In this document: in pieces, positions 1 through 7,643 of the stretch
Numbering within the stretch: position 1 is the first letter of the stretch
How the letters are laid out: each line of letters starts with the position of its first letter
NCBI GenBank assembly: GCA_037445025.1
Contig: JBBILI010000027.1
Coordinates: 1 to 64,000 of the forward strand
Length of the DNA stretch: 64,000 nucleotides
From: CAIQQQ01 sp037445025
Lineage (GTDB): Bacteria; Pseudomonadota; Alphaproteobacteria; Acetobacterales; Acetobacteraceae
Reading direction: 5' to 3'
Notes under the pieces: model-generated
Told to the model about the DNA's origin: nothing
The model's input: only the letters and a program-made list of their open reading frames with translations
Database searches by the model: none
Translations under genes and position numbers: made by a program

Positions 1-2849
1 GACAGTCCGGGGGTGGCGGTTGCGATCGTGGCGTCGAGATTCTCGGAGAACGCGCCGGTGGCTGCGAGGTTGGTCAGCGACACGGCCTGGGTCGCGGTGC
101 TGCCGGCATGCACCACGCCGAAGTTGACGCTGCCCAGGGTGTTTGCGGTGGCGTAGCTGTAGAGCGTGCCGGTGGCGGTGATGGTCTGGGCGCTCAGTGC
201 GGTGGTGCCGAGGGTGTCGATGCCGGCGCCGTCAGATACCAGGGCAAGGGTGGCCGAACCGGAGATCGTCCCCGCCGAGACGGTGGCGAGCGAGAGTGTG
301 ATTGCAGCACTGGAGGCCCCTGCCGCGAGCCCGGTGAAACTGCCCTGACCGCTGACCCCGCTGGTCACAGAGGCGATGCTGGCGTCGAGGTTTTCGGAAT
401 AGGCACCGACAGCGGCCGCGTTCGAGAGCGTCACCGCCTGGCTGACGACATCGCCCACGTGATGGTTGCTGAAATGGATGGTTCCGGAACTCGGAACGCT
501 CGCGGTCGCGTAGTTGTAGACCGTTCCGGTTACGGCGATGGTCTGATTCTGAAGCGGCGTGACGATAAGGCCACTTGTGAAGGAACCATCCGAATAGCAG
601 CTGATGGTCGAGCTTCCGCTCAGCACTCCCGCGACTGTCGTGTTGAGCGTGAGCGTGTCGTTCGAGCTGGTTTGGCCTGCCGCAAGCAAGACGACACCCC
701 CGGAGCCCGTTGCCACACCGGGGATGTCTGTCGGCGGAGAAGCGCTGAGGCTCTCGGAATATCCATCGGCGGGTGCGGTGTTGGTGACGGTCAGATGCTG
801 GGTGACGATGTCGCCGGTATGGTGTTGGCCGAAGGCGATCGGGTTCGGTGTGAAGGCGCTGGGCGCGGCTTCGCGGAACAAGACGATGTCGGTGTTGCCG
901 GCATTATCGAGGGTGACGGCCGCGCGCAGAGTGGGCACGGCCGCGGCGAGGCTGTAGCTTTCGGAGCCGCCGCCGCTGAGAATGACCGTGAGCGTGGTGC
1001 CCAGCAGCGCGGCGGACTGGGCAATCTGCCCCTTCAGCACGATCGTGTCGCTCGCTGCGATCCCGGTCAGCGTTCCGGTGTAGGACGCGGCTGCATCAAG
1101 TTGCAGGACGGAGCCGGCGCCGTTGAAGGTCACGCCATTGGCGGCGGCGGTGACGAGTTCCAGCCGCGATCCGGCATCGATACGCAACAACCCGGTGCTG
1201 GTCGGTGCGCTCGACAACACCAGAGTGCCGGCGTTGGCGACGGTGCCGGTGAGGGTGCCGAAGCCCAGCACATGGCCCGTGGCGGTGACGGTCAGGCCAG
1301 TGGTTGCGAAACTGCCGCCGGCGAGGGCGATCGTGCCCGAATCGGCGAGCGCAGTGGTGCCGGCCCAGCCGCGGCCGCCGAGCAGGGAGAGCGTGCCGGT
1401 GACGCTGGTGAGGGTGGTTTCGAGCTGCAGGTAACTGGATCCGTTGTAGCTGGTGAGATTCGAATTGGCGCCGGACAGGATGATGGTTGCGGCATCGACG
1501 GCCAGGGTACCGCCGACGTTGAGGTTGAACGACGCCCCGGTGTCGGCTTCCAGCGTGCCGCCGGCCAGCAGGGTGCCGGCGGTGAACTGCCGGAAGTTGC
1601 CGTTGGAGGCGGAGATGGTGTTGCTGCCGCCATTGGCGATGGCGCGGATGAGGCCGGTGTTGTCGAAGCCGTTGTAGAGGAAGAGCGTTGTGCCGGCACT
1701 GAGATTGATGGTGCCGGCGTTGTTGAAATAGTTGGCCTGCTCGTTGAAGAAGGCTGCTGTGGCGAGGTTCAGGGTGGCAACGCTCAGGATCATGCTCCCC
1801 GCGAAGCCGCCGCCGTTGCTGGCCCCGGCGTTAACCACGACGTGGCTGCCAAGCGTGAGTGTGGCGTTGCTGCGCAGGGTCGGGCCGTCGCCGGAATTGC
1901 CGAAGGCGATCGCGACATTGTCCAGCGTCTCGCTGTCGAGGAAGGTCAGCGATGCGCCGTAACCCGTCAGGGCGATGGCACCGGGCAGGCTGCCGTCGGC
2001 GGCCTTCACCACGAGCCCTCCCTCGACTGAAACCGACTGCAAGCTGCCGCTGAGGTCGAGCAGCCCTTGATAGGTGATGGCGTTCAACGTGGCGGAGTTT
2101 GCCAGTGTGCCGCCGTCCTGGCGGATCGTGCCGTTCTCGACGGTGCCGGACAGGATGACATCGCCTGTTGCGGTGCCGGCCTTGATGTCGAGCGTGCCGG
2201 AGCCGAGATCGAGCGTGCGGGTGCTGTCCAGCACACCGCCTGCGGCCATGGACACATTGCCGAGCTGGGCGACCGTGAAATAAGTGTCGATCTCCAGGGT
2301 GGCCCCGGCGGCAACCGTGATCGAGCCGGTGTTGGAGAAGCCGCCGACATCAAACGTCGTGCCCGCACCGACCGTGACCAGGCCGGTGTTGGTGAAATAA
2401 CTGCTGGTTCCATACCCGCCGGAATAGAAGCCGTTGCTTCCGCTGGTTACGATTGTTCCGTTGTTGGTGAGGCTGCCGAGGCCATCGTTGAATCTTGTGT
2501 TGGCGATGTTGATCTGGCCATTGTTGATCAGAACGCTCCCCGCGAAGCCGCCGCCGTTGCTTGCCCCGGCGTTGACCACGACGTGGCTGCCAAGCGTGAG
2601 TGTGGCGTTGCTGCGCAGGGTCGGGCCGTCGCCGGAATTGCCGAAGGCGATCGCGACATTGTCCAGCGTCTCGCTGTCGAGGAAGGTCAGCGATGCGCCG
2701 TAACCCGTCAGGGCGATGGCGCCGGGCAGGCTGCCATCGGCGGCCTTCACCACGAGACTGTTCTTGACATAAATACTGAAAAAATTGGCGCTGAGGTCCA
2801 AAACGCCGAGAATAGTGGCGGCACTCAAGGTTTGACCGTTGGTCAGCAT
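1..2849 (-). CDS. Large repetitive autotransporter-like / choice-of-anchor-D surface protein, partial (C-terminus beyond left edge)
   Basis: An uninterrupted minus-strand frame runs from ATG at 2849 through base 1, giving about 949 residues with no stop. The first ~600 residues are Gly/Asn/Thr/Ser-rich beta-helix-like repeats with recurring short phrases (for example LTLGSHVVVNAGA and NNGTI), as in autotransporter passenger domains. Residues ~650-949 change to ~110-residue units resembling choice-of-anchor-D/ASPM-type beta-sandwich repeats (FGVVHAGSTATQAVSLTNLA and similar). No signal peptide is visible after the chosen ATG; an in-frame stop lies at 2897-2895, so there is little room for a longer N-terminus. 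Two internal segments are near-identical (see repeats). Secretion route, C-terminal domain and function are unseen. Role in surface attachment or matrix is inference. Confidence 0.75.
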   Translation of the reverse strand, partial: MLTNGQTLSAATILGVLDLSANFFSIYVKNSLVVKAADGSLPGAIALTGYGASLTFLDSETLDNVAIAFGNSGDGPTLRSNATLTLGSHVVVNAGASNGGGFAGSVLINNGQINIANTRFNDGLGSLTNNGTIVTSGSNGFYSGGYGTSSYFTNTGLVTVGAGTTFDVGGFSNTGSITVAAGATLEIDTYFTVAQLGNVSMAAGGVLDSTRTLDLGSGTLDIKAGTATGDVILSGTVENGTIRQDGGTLANSATLNAITYQGLLDLSGSLQSVSVEGGLVVKAADGSLPGAIALTGYGASLTFLDSETLDNVAIAFGNSGDGPTLRSNATLTLGSHVVVNAGASNGGGFAGSMILSVATLNLATAAFFNEQANYFNNAGTINLSAGTTLFLYNGFDNTGLIRAIANGGSNTISASNGNFRQFTAGTLLAGGTLEADTGASFNLNVGGTLAVDAATIILSGANSNLTSYNGSSYLQLETTLTSVTGTLSLLGGRGWAGTTALADSGTIALAGGSFATTGLTVTATGHVLGFGTLTGTVANAGTLVLSSAPTSTGLLRIDAGSRLELVTAAANGVTFNGAGSVLQLDAAASYTGTLTGIAASDTIVLKGQIAQSAALLGTTLTVILSGGGSESYSLAAAVPTLRAAVTLDNAGNTDIVLFREAAPSAFTPNPIAFGQHHTGDIVTQHLTVTNTAPADGYSESLSASPPTDIPGVATGSGGVVLLAAGQTSSNDTLTLNTTVAGVLSGSSTISCYSDGSFTSGLIVTPLQNQTIAVTGTVYNYATASVPSSGTIHFSNHHVGDVVSQAVTLSNAAAVGAYSENLDASIASVTSGVSGQGSFTGLAAGASSAAITLSLATVSAGTISGSATLALVSDGAGIDTLGTTALSAQTITATGTLYSYATANTLGSVNFGVVHAGSTATQAVSLTNLAATGAFSENLDATIATATPGL
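1796..2015. repeat. Internal 220-bp direct repeat, copy 1
   Basis: Almost identical to 2537-2756 at a 741-bp offset (247 codons, so in frame). The few differences seen are third-position or neutral changes. It encodes a segment starting near VVKAADGSLPGAIALTGYG. This is a recent intragenic duplication in the repetitive surface protein. Confidence 0.9.
2537..2756. repeat. Internal 220-bp direct repeat, copy 2
   Basis: Partner of 1796-2015, in the same frame of the same gene. Near identity at nucleotide level, in a protein whose other repeats are diverged, points to recent unequal recombination or gene conversion. Confidence 0.9.
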
Positions 2850-3305
2850 CTCACATTTCGTTGTTATCCAAACTGTGGGGCGATAAAGACTTGATCATGC
2901 TCTTCCAGCATCGGCTACCGAAACGGCGGCGGGCCTCCTGCGGTTGCATCGCCGTCTGGCAAAAGTCCAGCGCTCGTCCGCACCGGTGATACGCCAAGGG
3001 TGTGATTTCACGAAAGCCGCAGCCCGTGAATAAAGTTGCGGGCGCCTTGTTGGAAAATCGATATCTCTCTGTAATGTCAGATTTTTTAAGAAAAATCACA
3101 AAAACTTGAAAATCACACCATCAATTTGAAATCGGTCCGAACAGACCCTTCGCAAAGAATTCAAGGGTGCTGGACGATCCGGCGGGTTGGGAGCTTTCAG
3201 CCTTGTCGCCGATGGTATGACCCATCGCCTCGGTTGAGGCAGATGCATCTTGGTTCTCAGATTCAATGTCCCTGGCCGGACACCGTTCCGGATCCGTGGG
3301 CGCTG
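2850..3305. other. Intergenic, A/T-richer upstream region of the repetitive protein
   Basis: No convincing gene in these ~455 bases. The stretch 3060-3125 is notably A/T-rich compared with the window and lies upstream of the minus-strand surface-protein gene, so it probably carries that gene's promoter. No confident -35/-10 pair can be placed. A small minus frame ending at 2851 (82 residues) has no recognisable features and is not called. Confidence 0.5.
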
Positions 3306-3992
3306 TCAGTCCGCGTCGAAGGCACCGATCTCGGTCTCGAACAGCACCAGGAACTCGGCGATGCGGCGGGTGCGTTCGTCCGCCATGGTGCGGCCGGAGC
3401 CGGTCTGGAAGCCCTGGTTGAGGCGCAGCAGCTTGGCGCGGAAATGGTCGATGGCGAAGGCCGCGTCGTCGAGCGGGCGGTGTTCGGCGCGGGGGTCGGT
3501 GGGGTCGTAGAGCTGCGAGCCCATGCGGCCGGCGGTGTAGAAGCAGCGGGCGACGCCGATGGCGCCGATGGCGTCGAGGCGATCGGCGTCCTGCAGGGTC
3601 TTCGCCTCCAGGGTGGTGGGAGCGATGCCGGCGGAAAAGCTGTGGGCCTGGATGGCGTGGTGGACGGCAGCGGTGCTGTCGGGCGGCCAGCCGAGCCCGG
3701 ACAGGATGGTGGCGGCGTGATCGGCGGCGAGGGTGGAGGCGCGGGGGCGGTCGGGGCTGTTCTTCTCCACCGCGATGCTGTCATGCAGGAGCACGGCGGT
3801 GGCGATGATTTTGGCGTCGCCGCCTTCCAGCGCCGCGATGGTGAAGGCGTTGTGCCACACCCGCAGCAGGTGGGCTGCGTCATGCGCGCCGTCCTGGGGG
3901 GCTGCATCCGGGTTTTGTGGCGGCAGGGAGTGGGGCAGCAGGGCTTCGGCCAGGGATTCGAACGGCGTGAAGGCGATGGCGGGGATCATCAT
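3306..3992 (-). CDS. HD-domain phosphohydrolase
   Basis: 228 residues. The N-terminal half shows the metal-dependent HD pattern: a first His in AAHLLRVWHNA (about residue 40), the HD pair in LLHDS (about residue 70), then HHAIQAHSFS and DADRLDAIGAIG with downstream His/Asp ligands. Length and motif order fit the YedJ/YpgQ-type family of stand-alone cytoplasmic HD hydrolases, which act on nucleotides or phosphate esters. Two ATGs lie in tandem (3992 and 3989). It is divergent from the EAL gene, with 169 bases between. Substrate is not inferable. Confidence 0.85.
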   Translation of the reverse strand: MMIPAIAFTPFESLAEALLPHSLPPQNPDAAPQDGAHDAAHLLRVWHNAFTIAALEGGDAKIIATAVLLHDSIAVEKNSPDRPRASTLAADHAATILSGLGWPPDSTAAVHHAIQAHSFSAGIAPTTLEAKTLQDADRLDAIGAIGVARCFYTAGRMGSQLYDPTDPRAEHRPLDDAAFAIDHFRAKLLRLNQGFQTGSGRTMADERTRRIAEFLVLFETEIGAFDAD

Positions 3993-4125
3993 GCGACTCC
4001 AGGATCAGCCGGACCCTACCGGTGGCGCTGCGGTTGCGCCAGGGATGCGAGGTCGGCATTGTCTCGTGATGTGAGATGATCTCGAAAATAAGATGGATCT
4101 TCAGGGATTGGTAAGGGACAGATGT

Positions 4126-4142
4126 CAAAAAGAGACATGTCC
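4126..4142. promoter_or_regulatory. Imperfect palindrome upstream of EAL gene
   Basis: GATGTC and GACATG-type arms face each other across an A-rich centre (agatgtcaaaaagagacatg), ending about 20 bases before the EAL start. It could be an operator or a leader hairpin; there is no further support. Confidence 0.3.
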
Positions 4143-4161
4143 AACGCAAGGAGACAGTCTC

Positions 4162-5007
4162 ATGACCTCGTCGAACGGGTTTCCGGATGATCAGCCTCAG
4201 GCTGCACGGCCAGCGCAGCCGCGCCGGGGTGGCGCCGAGCGCCGGCGGCTGCGGCGTGATCTGGAGGCGGCGCTGCAGGGGGGTGGTTTGCAGCTGCACT
4301 ACCAGCCGCGGCTGTCGCTTTCGACCGGTGCGGTGCTGGGGGCGGAGGCGCTGCTGCGCTGGAACCATCCGCGCCAGGGGTTGATTTCGCCCGCACAGTT
4401 CATTCCGCTGGCGGAGGAGACCGGGCTGATCACGCAGATCGGCGGCTGGGTGCTGGAGGCGGCGTGCCGGGAGGCGGCGCACTGGCCGGGGACGACCTGT
4501 GTGTCGGTGAATGTGTCGGCCCGTCAGCTGCAGGAGGGTGCGCTGCTGCGCCAGGTGGCGCATGCGCTGATGGAGTCGGATCTGCTGCCGGAGCGGCTCG
4601 AGATCGAGTTGACCGAGACGATGCTGGTGGATGCGAGCCTTGACACGGTTCTGGCGCTGTCGGCGATCCGTGATCTTGGCGTGGGGCTGGCGCTCGATGA
4701 TTTCGGCACCGGGTTTGCCAGTCTTTCCAGTCTCAAGCGGCTGCCGCTGACGGCGATGAAGCTGGATCGGTCGCTGGTGCGCAGCCTGCCGGAGGATGGC
4801 GAGGACGCGGCGATTGTGCGGGCCATGATCCAGACCGGGCATGCGCTGGGGCTGCAGGTGGTGGGCGAAGGCATCGAGACGGAGGCGCAGCGCGGCTTTC
4901 TTGCGGCGAGCCTGTGCGATGAGGGGCAGGGGTATCTGTTCAGCAGGCCGGTGCCGGCTGCGCAGATGACGGGACAGCTGCGGGGAAAGGAAGCGGTTCT
5001 TTTTTGA
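4162..5007 (+). CDS. EAL-domain cyclic-di-GMP phosphodiesterase
   Basis: 281 residues from the ATG at 4162, chosen because AAGGAG sits 9 bases upstream; the frame stays open upstream without support. A single EAL domain fills the protein after a ~30-residue polar N-terminus. Motifs in order: EALLRW at 62-67 (EAL signature), ELTETML, DDFGTGFASL, KLDRSLV, EGIETEAQ and QGYLFSRP, covering the Mg-binding Glu/Asp and catalytic Lys/Glu positions. No GGDEF, PAS, REC or membrane segment, so it is a stand-alone cytosolic c-di-GMP hydrolase. The last residues (VLF) and the stop lie inside an intergenic palindrome. Partner input is unknown. Confidence 0.9.
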   Translation: MTSSNGFPDDQPQAARPAQPRRGGAERRRLRRDLEAALQGGGLQLHYQPRLSLSTGAVLGAEALLRWNHPRQGLISPAQFIPLAEETGLITQIGGWVLEAACREAAHWPGTTCVSVNVSARQLQEGALLRQVAHALMESDLLPERLEIELTETMLVDASLDTVLALSAIRDLGVGLALDDFGTGFASLSSLKRLPLTAMKLDRSLVRSLPEDGEDAAIVRAMIQTGHALGLQVVGEGIETEAQRGFLAASLCDEGQGYLFSRPVPAAQMTGQLRGKEAVLF

Positions 5008-5106
5008 AAAAAAGAACCAAAAAACTTTCATCCTTGGGGCACGCCGTGGTTGGAGAGGCGTGTCCAGGGATTGAAAGTCTTTTGCTTCTTTTCTCCAGAA
5101 AAGAAG
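4995..5106. repeat. Paired A/T-stem palindromic element between convergent genes (copy 1)
   Basis: Two hairpins face each other: 4995-5018 (GGTTCTTTTTT with its complement ending AAGAACC) and 5085-5106 (CTTCTTTTC with GAAAAGAAG). Each is followed, outward to inward, by AAAAAACTTTCA or its complement TGAAAGTCTTTTG. It sits between the convergent EAL and CHR genes and may act as a two-way terminator. It is one of eight loci of this family in the window. Confidence 0.85.
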
Positions 5107-5113
5107 TCCTTGC

Positions 5114-5635
5114 TTATACCAACCCGACCGCTCCCATCACCGCCCCGAGCCCCAGCACCCACAGCGGGTGCAGTCCTGTGCGCATGAAGATCACCGTGGC
5201 CGCCGCGATGCCGCCGAGCGCCGTCGCGTCGTCGCCCGCGGTGCGCACCAGCAGATAGCCGGCCGCGGCCACCAGCCCCACCGTCACCGCGGTCAGCCCC
5301 GTCTGCACCACCGGCAACCAGGGCCGGCCGCGCAGGCGCTGCCACAGCCGACCGATGAAGAACACCAGCACGCAGGGCGGCAGGATGAACGCCACCGACG
5401 CGGCGATGCCGCCACCGATGCCTGCGACATGGGCGCCGAGCAGGGTCACCACCATCATGTTCGGCCCTGGCGCGCTCTGGGCGAGGGCGAACAGCGTGGT
5501 GAACTCGCTGGCGGTGACCCAATGGTGCACCTCCACGGCGGCGCGCTGCATGTCCGGCAGCACGGGCAGCACGCCGCCCACGGCGAGCAGGCCGAGCCGG
5601 GCGAAGACGGCGATCAGGTCCAGATAGTCCTGCAT
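5114..5635 (-). CDS. chrA: Chromate (CHR) family transporter, second half-protein
   Basis: 173 residues. Membrane protein of the short-chain CHR type. It carries the family signature FARLGLLAVGGVLPVLPD near the N-terminus and SAPGPNMMVV (the conserved PGPN element) near residue 55, then several hydrophobic helices. The start ATG at 5635 overlaps the stop of the preceding half-protein (TGATG), so the two halves are translationally coupled and probably form a heterodimer. Known family role: chromate/sulfate transport. The operon here is amino-acid-derivative catabolism, so another anion is possible. Confidence 0.85.
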   Translation of the reverse strand: MQDYLDLIAVFARLGLLAVGGVLPVLPDMQRAAVEVHHWVTASEFTTLFALAQSAPGPNMMVVTLLGAHVAGIGGGIAASVAFILPPCVLVFFIGRLWQRLRGRPWLPVVQTGLTAVTVGLVAAAGYLLVRTAGDDATALGGIAAATVIFMRTGLHPLWVLGLGAVMGAVGLV

Positions 5636-6198
5636 CAGCGCCTTGCCCACACCAGTTGCAGCCCCACCGAGATCGGCAGCAGCACCAGAAGGCACCACAG
5701 CAGCGGCAGCCGCAGGAGGCCGATGGCGACGAACGCCAGCAGAGCCGCCCCGATGGAAAGCCAGTTGCGCGCCTCCCCCGCGCGCGGCAGTGCCAGCGGG
5801 CGGGCGATCTTGACGGTGGTGGCCACCACCAGCCCCGCCGCGGCGGCGCCCAGGCCGTGGAAGGCATGGGCGACCACGGGGATGTCCGACATGCGGGCCA
5901 GCACGGCGCCCAGCGCCATCACCAGCGCCATCGGCCCCGAGATCAGCCCGGTGACGGCGGCGATGGAGCCCAGCGGGCCCTGGAAGCGGTCGCCCAGCAC
6001 CGTGCACATGTTGATCATGTTGGGGCCGGGCACGAGCTGGCACAGGGAGAGCAGGTCGTTGAACCCTTCGGCGTCCAGCCATTGGCGCTGCTCGACGATC
6101 ATGCGGCGCGCCCAGGGCAGCACGAAGCCGAAGCCGCTGATGCCGACGACGAAGAAGGAGCCGAACAGGGCGGCGAGGCTGGGGGGCTTGTCGGTCAC
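5635..6198 (-). CDS. chrA: Chromate (CHR) family transporter, first half-protein
   Basis: 187 residues from GTG at 6198; this GTG overlaps the upstream deacylase stop (GTGA), which decides the start. CHR signature: LFGSFFVVGISGFGFVLPWAR near the N-terminus and LVPGPNMINM near residue 60. The rest is hydrophobic helices. It forms a short-chain CHR pair with the next gene, the two together matching one full-length ChrA. It is membrane-embedded. Position at the 3' end of a hydantoin/N-acyl amino acid operon is unusual for a chromate-resistance gene. Confidence 0.85.
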   Translation of the reverse strand: MTDKPPSLAALFGSFFVVGISGFGFVLPWARRMIVEQRQWLDAEGFNDLLSLCQLVPGPNMINMCTVLGDRFQGPLGSIAAVTGLISGPMALVMALGAVLARMSDIPVVAHAFHGLGAAAAGLVVATTVKIARPLALPRAGEARNWLSIGAALLAFVAIGLLRLPLLWCLLVLLPISVGLQLVWARR

Positions 6199-7643
6199 GC
6201 TCGACCTCGCGTGACCAGGCGCCCGGCCCGGGCCTGCGTCGCGCCCTGACCGAAGACATAGGCGGATTGGCCGGCGACCCAGGTTTCGAGGATGCCTTCG
6301 GCGGGCTGGGTGGGGTTTTCGAAATCGGCGGCGTCGCGCACCGTCTCCGGGTCGAACAGCACCAGGTCGGCGAAGGCGCCGGGGCGGAGGATGCCGCGGT
6401 CGGTGAGGCCGAAGACGTCGGCGACGCGGCCGGTCATCTTGTGGATGGCGGTTTCCATCGCGAACAGGCCGAGATCGCGGGCGTAGTGGCCGAGCACGCG
6501 GGGGAAGGCGCCCCACAGGCGGGGGTGGGGGAAGCTGTCATGCGGCAGGCCGTCGGAGCCGATCATGGAGCGGGGATGGGCGAGGATGCGCTTCACGTCG
6601 GCCTCGTTCATCTGGAAGAAGATGGCGCCGGCGGGGAGCAGGCGTTCGGCGGCTTCGCGCAGGCCCACGCCCCAACCGGCTGCGATGTCGTGCAGCCAGC
6701 GTCCCTGCAGCTCCGGGTAGGGGATGGACCAGGTGATCTTCACCGGCACATCCGGGCGGAGCTTGTCGGGCATCAGCACAGTGGAGCCGGCGACGTAGGG
6801 GTAGACGTCGAAATCGACGGTCTGGGTGGCGGCGGCGGCTTCGATCGCGGCGAGGGTTTCGACGGAGCGGCCGTAATTGTTGGGCATGGCGCATTTGTGG
6901 TGGCTGATCACCACCGGGACATCGACGGCGCGGCCGATGTGCAGAGTCTCCTCGATGGAGGCCAGGACATGGTCGGCCTCGTCGCGCATATGGGTGACGT
7001 AGAGGCCGCCCTGGGCGCGCAGGGCCTCGGCGACGGCGATGACCTCGGAGGTGGGGGCCTGGTTGTTGGCGGGGTAGTAGAGGCCGGTGGAGAAGCCGGA
7101 GGCGCCTTCGCGCAGGCAGTCGGCAAGGCGGGCCTGCATTCTGGCGGCTTCGGCGTCGGTGGCGGGACGCATCACCTCGCCGTTCATGGCTTCGACGCGC
7201 AGCGACATGTGGCCGATCAGGGCGACGGTGTTGACCGGGGAGGGATCGCGGGCGAGGCGGTCGGCGTAGGCACCGAAACTGTCGAACACCCACCAGCTTT
7301 CGTCGCCCAGCAGGTCGAGCGGCGGGATGGGGCGGGATTTCATGGCGACCGGGCTGAGGCTGATGCCGCAATTGCCGACGACGACGGTGGTGACGCCTTG
7401 GGACATCTTGCACAGCATGCAGGCGGGGCCGCAGAGCACGGCGCGGTCGTCATGGGTGTGGGCGTCGATGAAGCCGGGGGCCACCGCCTTGCCGGTGGCG
7501 AGGATGTCGCGATCGGCGGTCCAGGCACCGAGATCGCCCACGCCTGTGATGCGATCGCCGGTGATGGCGATGTCGCCTTTGGTGCGGGCGCTTCCGGTGC
7601 CGTCGAAGATGGTGGCGTCGCGCAGGATCAGGTCACAGCGCAT
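6195..7643 (-). CDS. N-acyl-D-amino-acid deacylase (D-aminoacylase, amidohydrolase superfamily)
   Basis: 482 residues from ATG 7643, which begins the typical amidohydrolase N-terminal beta sandwich (MRCDLILRDATIFDGTG). The metal site is visible: GFIDAHTHDD (HxH replaced by HTHDD as in D-aminoacylases), HMRDEAD, ISHHKC with metal-bridging His, and IGSDGLPHD with the catalytic Asp. Family reaction: zinc-dependent hydrolysis of N-acyl-D-amino acids. It overlaps the upstream hyuB by 11 bases and the downstream CHR gene by 4, so it is part of a coupled operon. Acyl or amino-acid preference is unknown; dihydropyrimidinase-like activity cannot be excluded. Confidence 0.88.
   Translation of the reverse strand: MRCDLILRDATIFDGTGSARTKGDIAITGDRITGVGDLGAWTADRDILATGKAVAPGFIDAHTHDDRAVLCGPACMLCKMSQGVTTVVVGNCGISLSPVAMKSRPIPPLDLLGDESWWVFDSFGAYADRLARDPSPVNTVALIGHMSLRVEAMNGEVMRPATDAEAARMQARLADCLREGASGFSTGLYYPANNQAPTSEVIAVAEALRAQGGLYVTHMRDEADHVLASIEETLHIGRAVDVPVVISHHKCAMPNNYGRSVETLAAIEAAAATQTVDFDVYPYVAGSTVLMPDKLRPDVPVKITWSIPYPELQGRWLHDIAAGWGVGLREAAERLLPAGAIFFQMNEADVKRILAHPRSMIGSDGLPHDSFPHPRLWGAFPRVLGHYARDLGLFAMETAIHKMTGRVADVFGLTDRGILRPGAFADLVLFDPETVRDAADFENPTQPAEGILETWVAGQSAYVFGQGATQARAGRLVTRGRA

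Noticed and set aside
108..2030. 640-residue plus-strand frame, Gly/Gln-rich
   Set aside because: It is antisense to the repetitive surface protein. Its composition is a G+C-rich shadow without domains, while the minus frame gives coherent beta-repeats to the edge.
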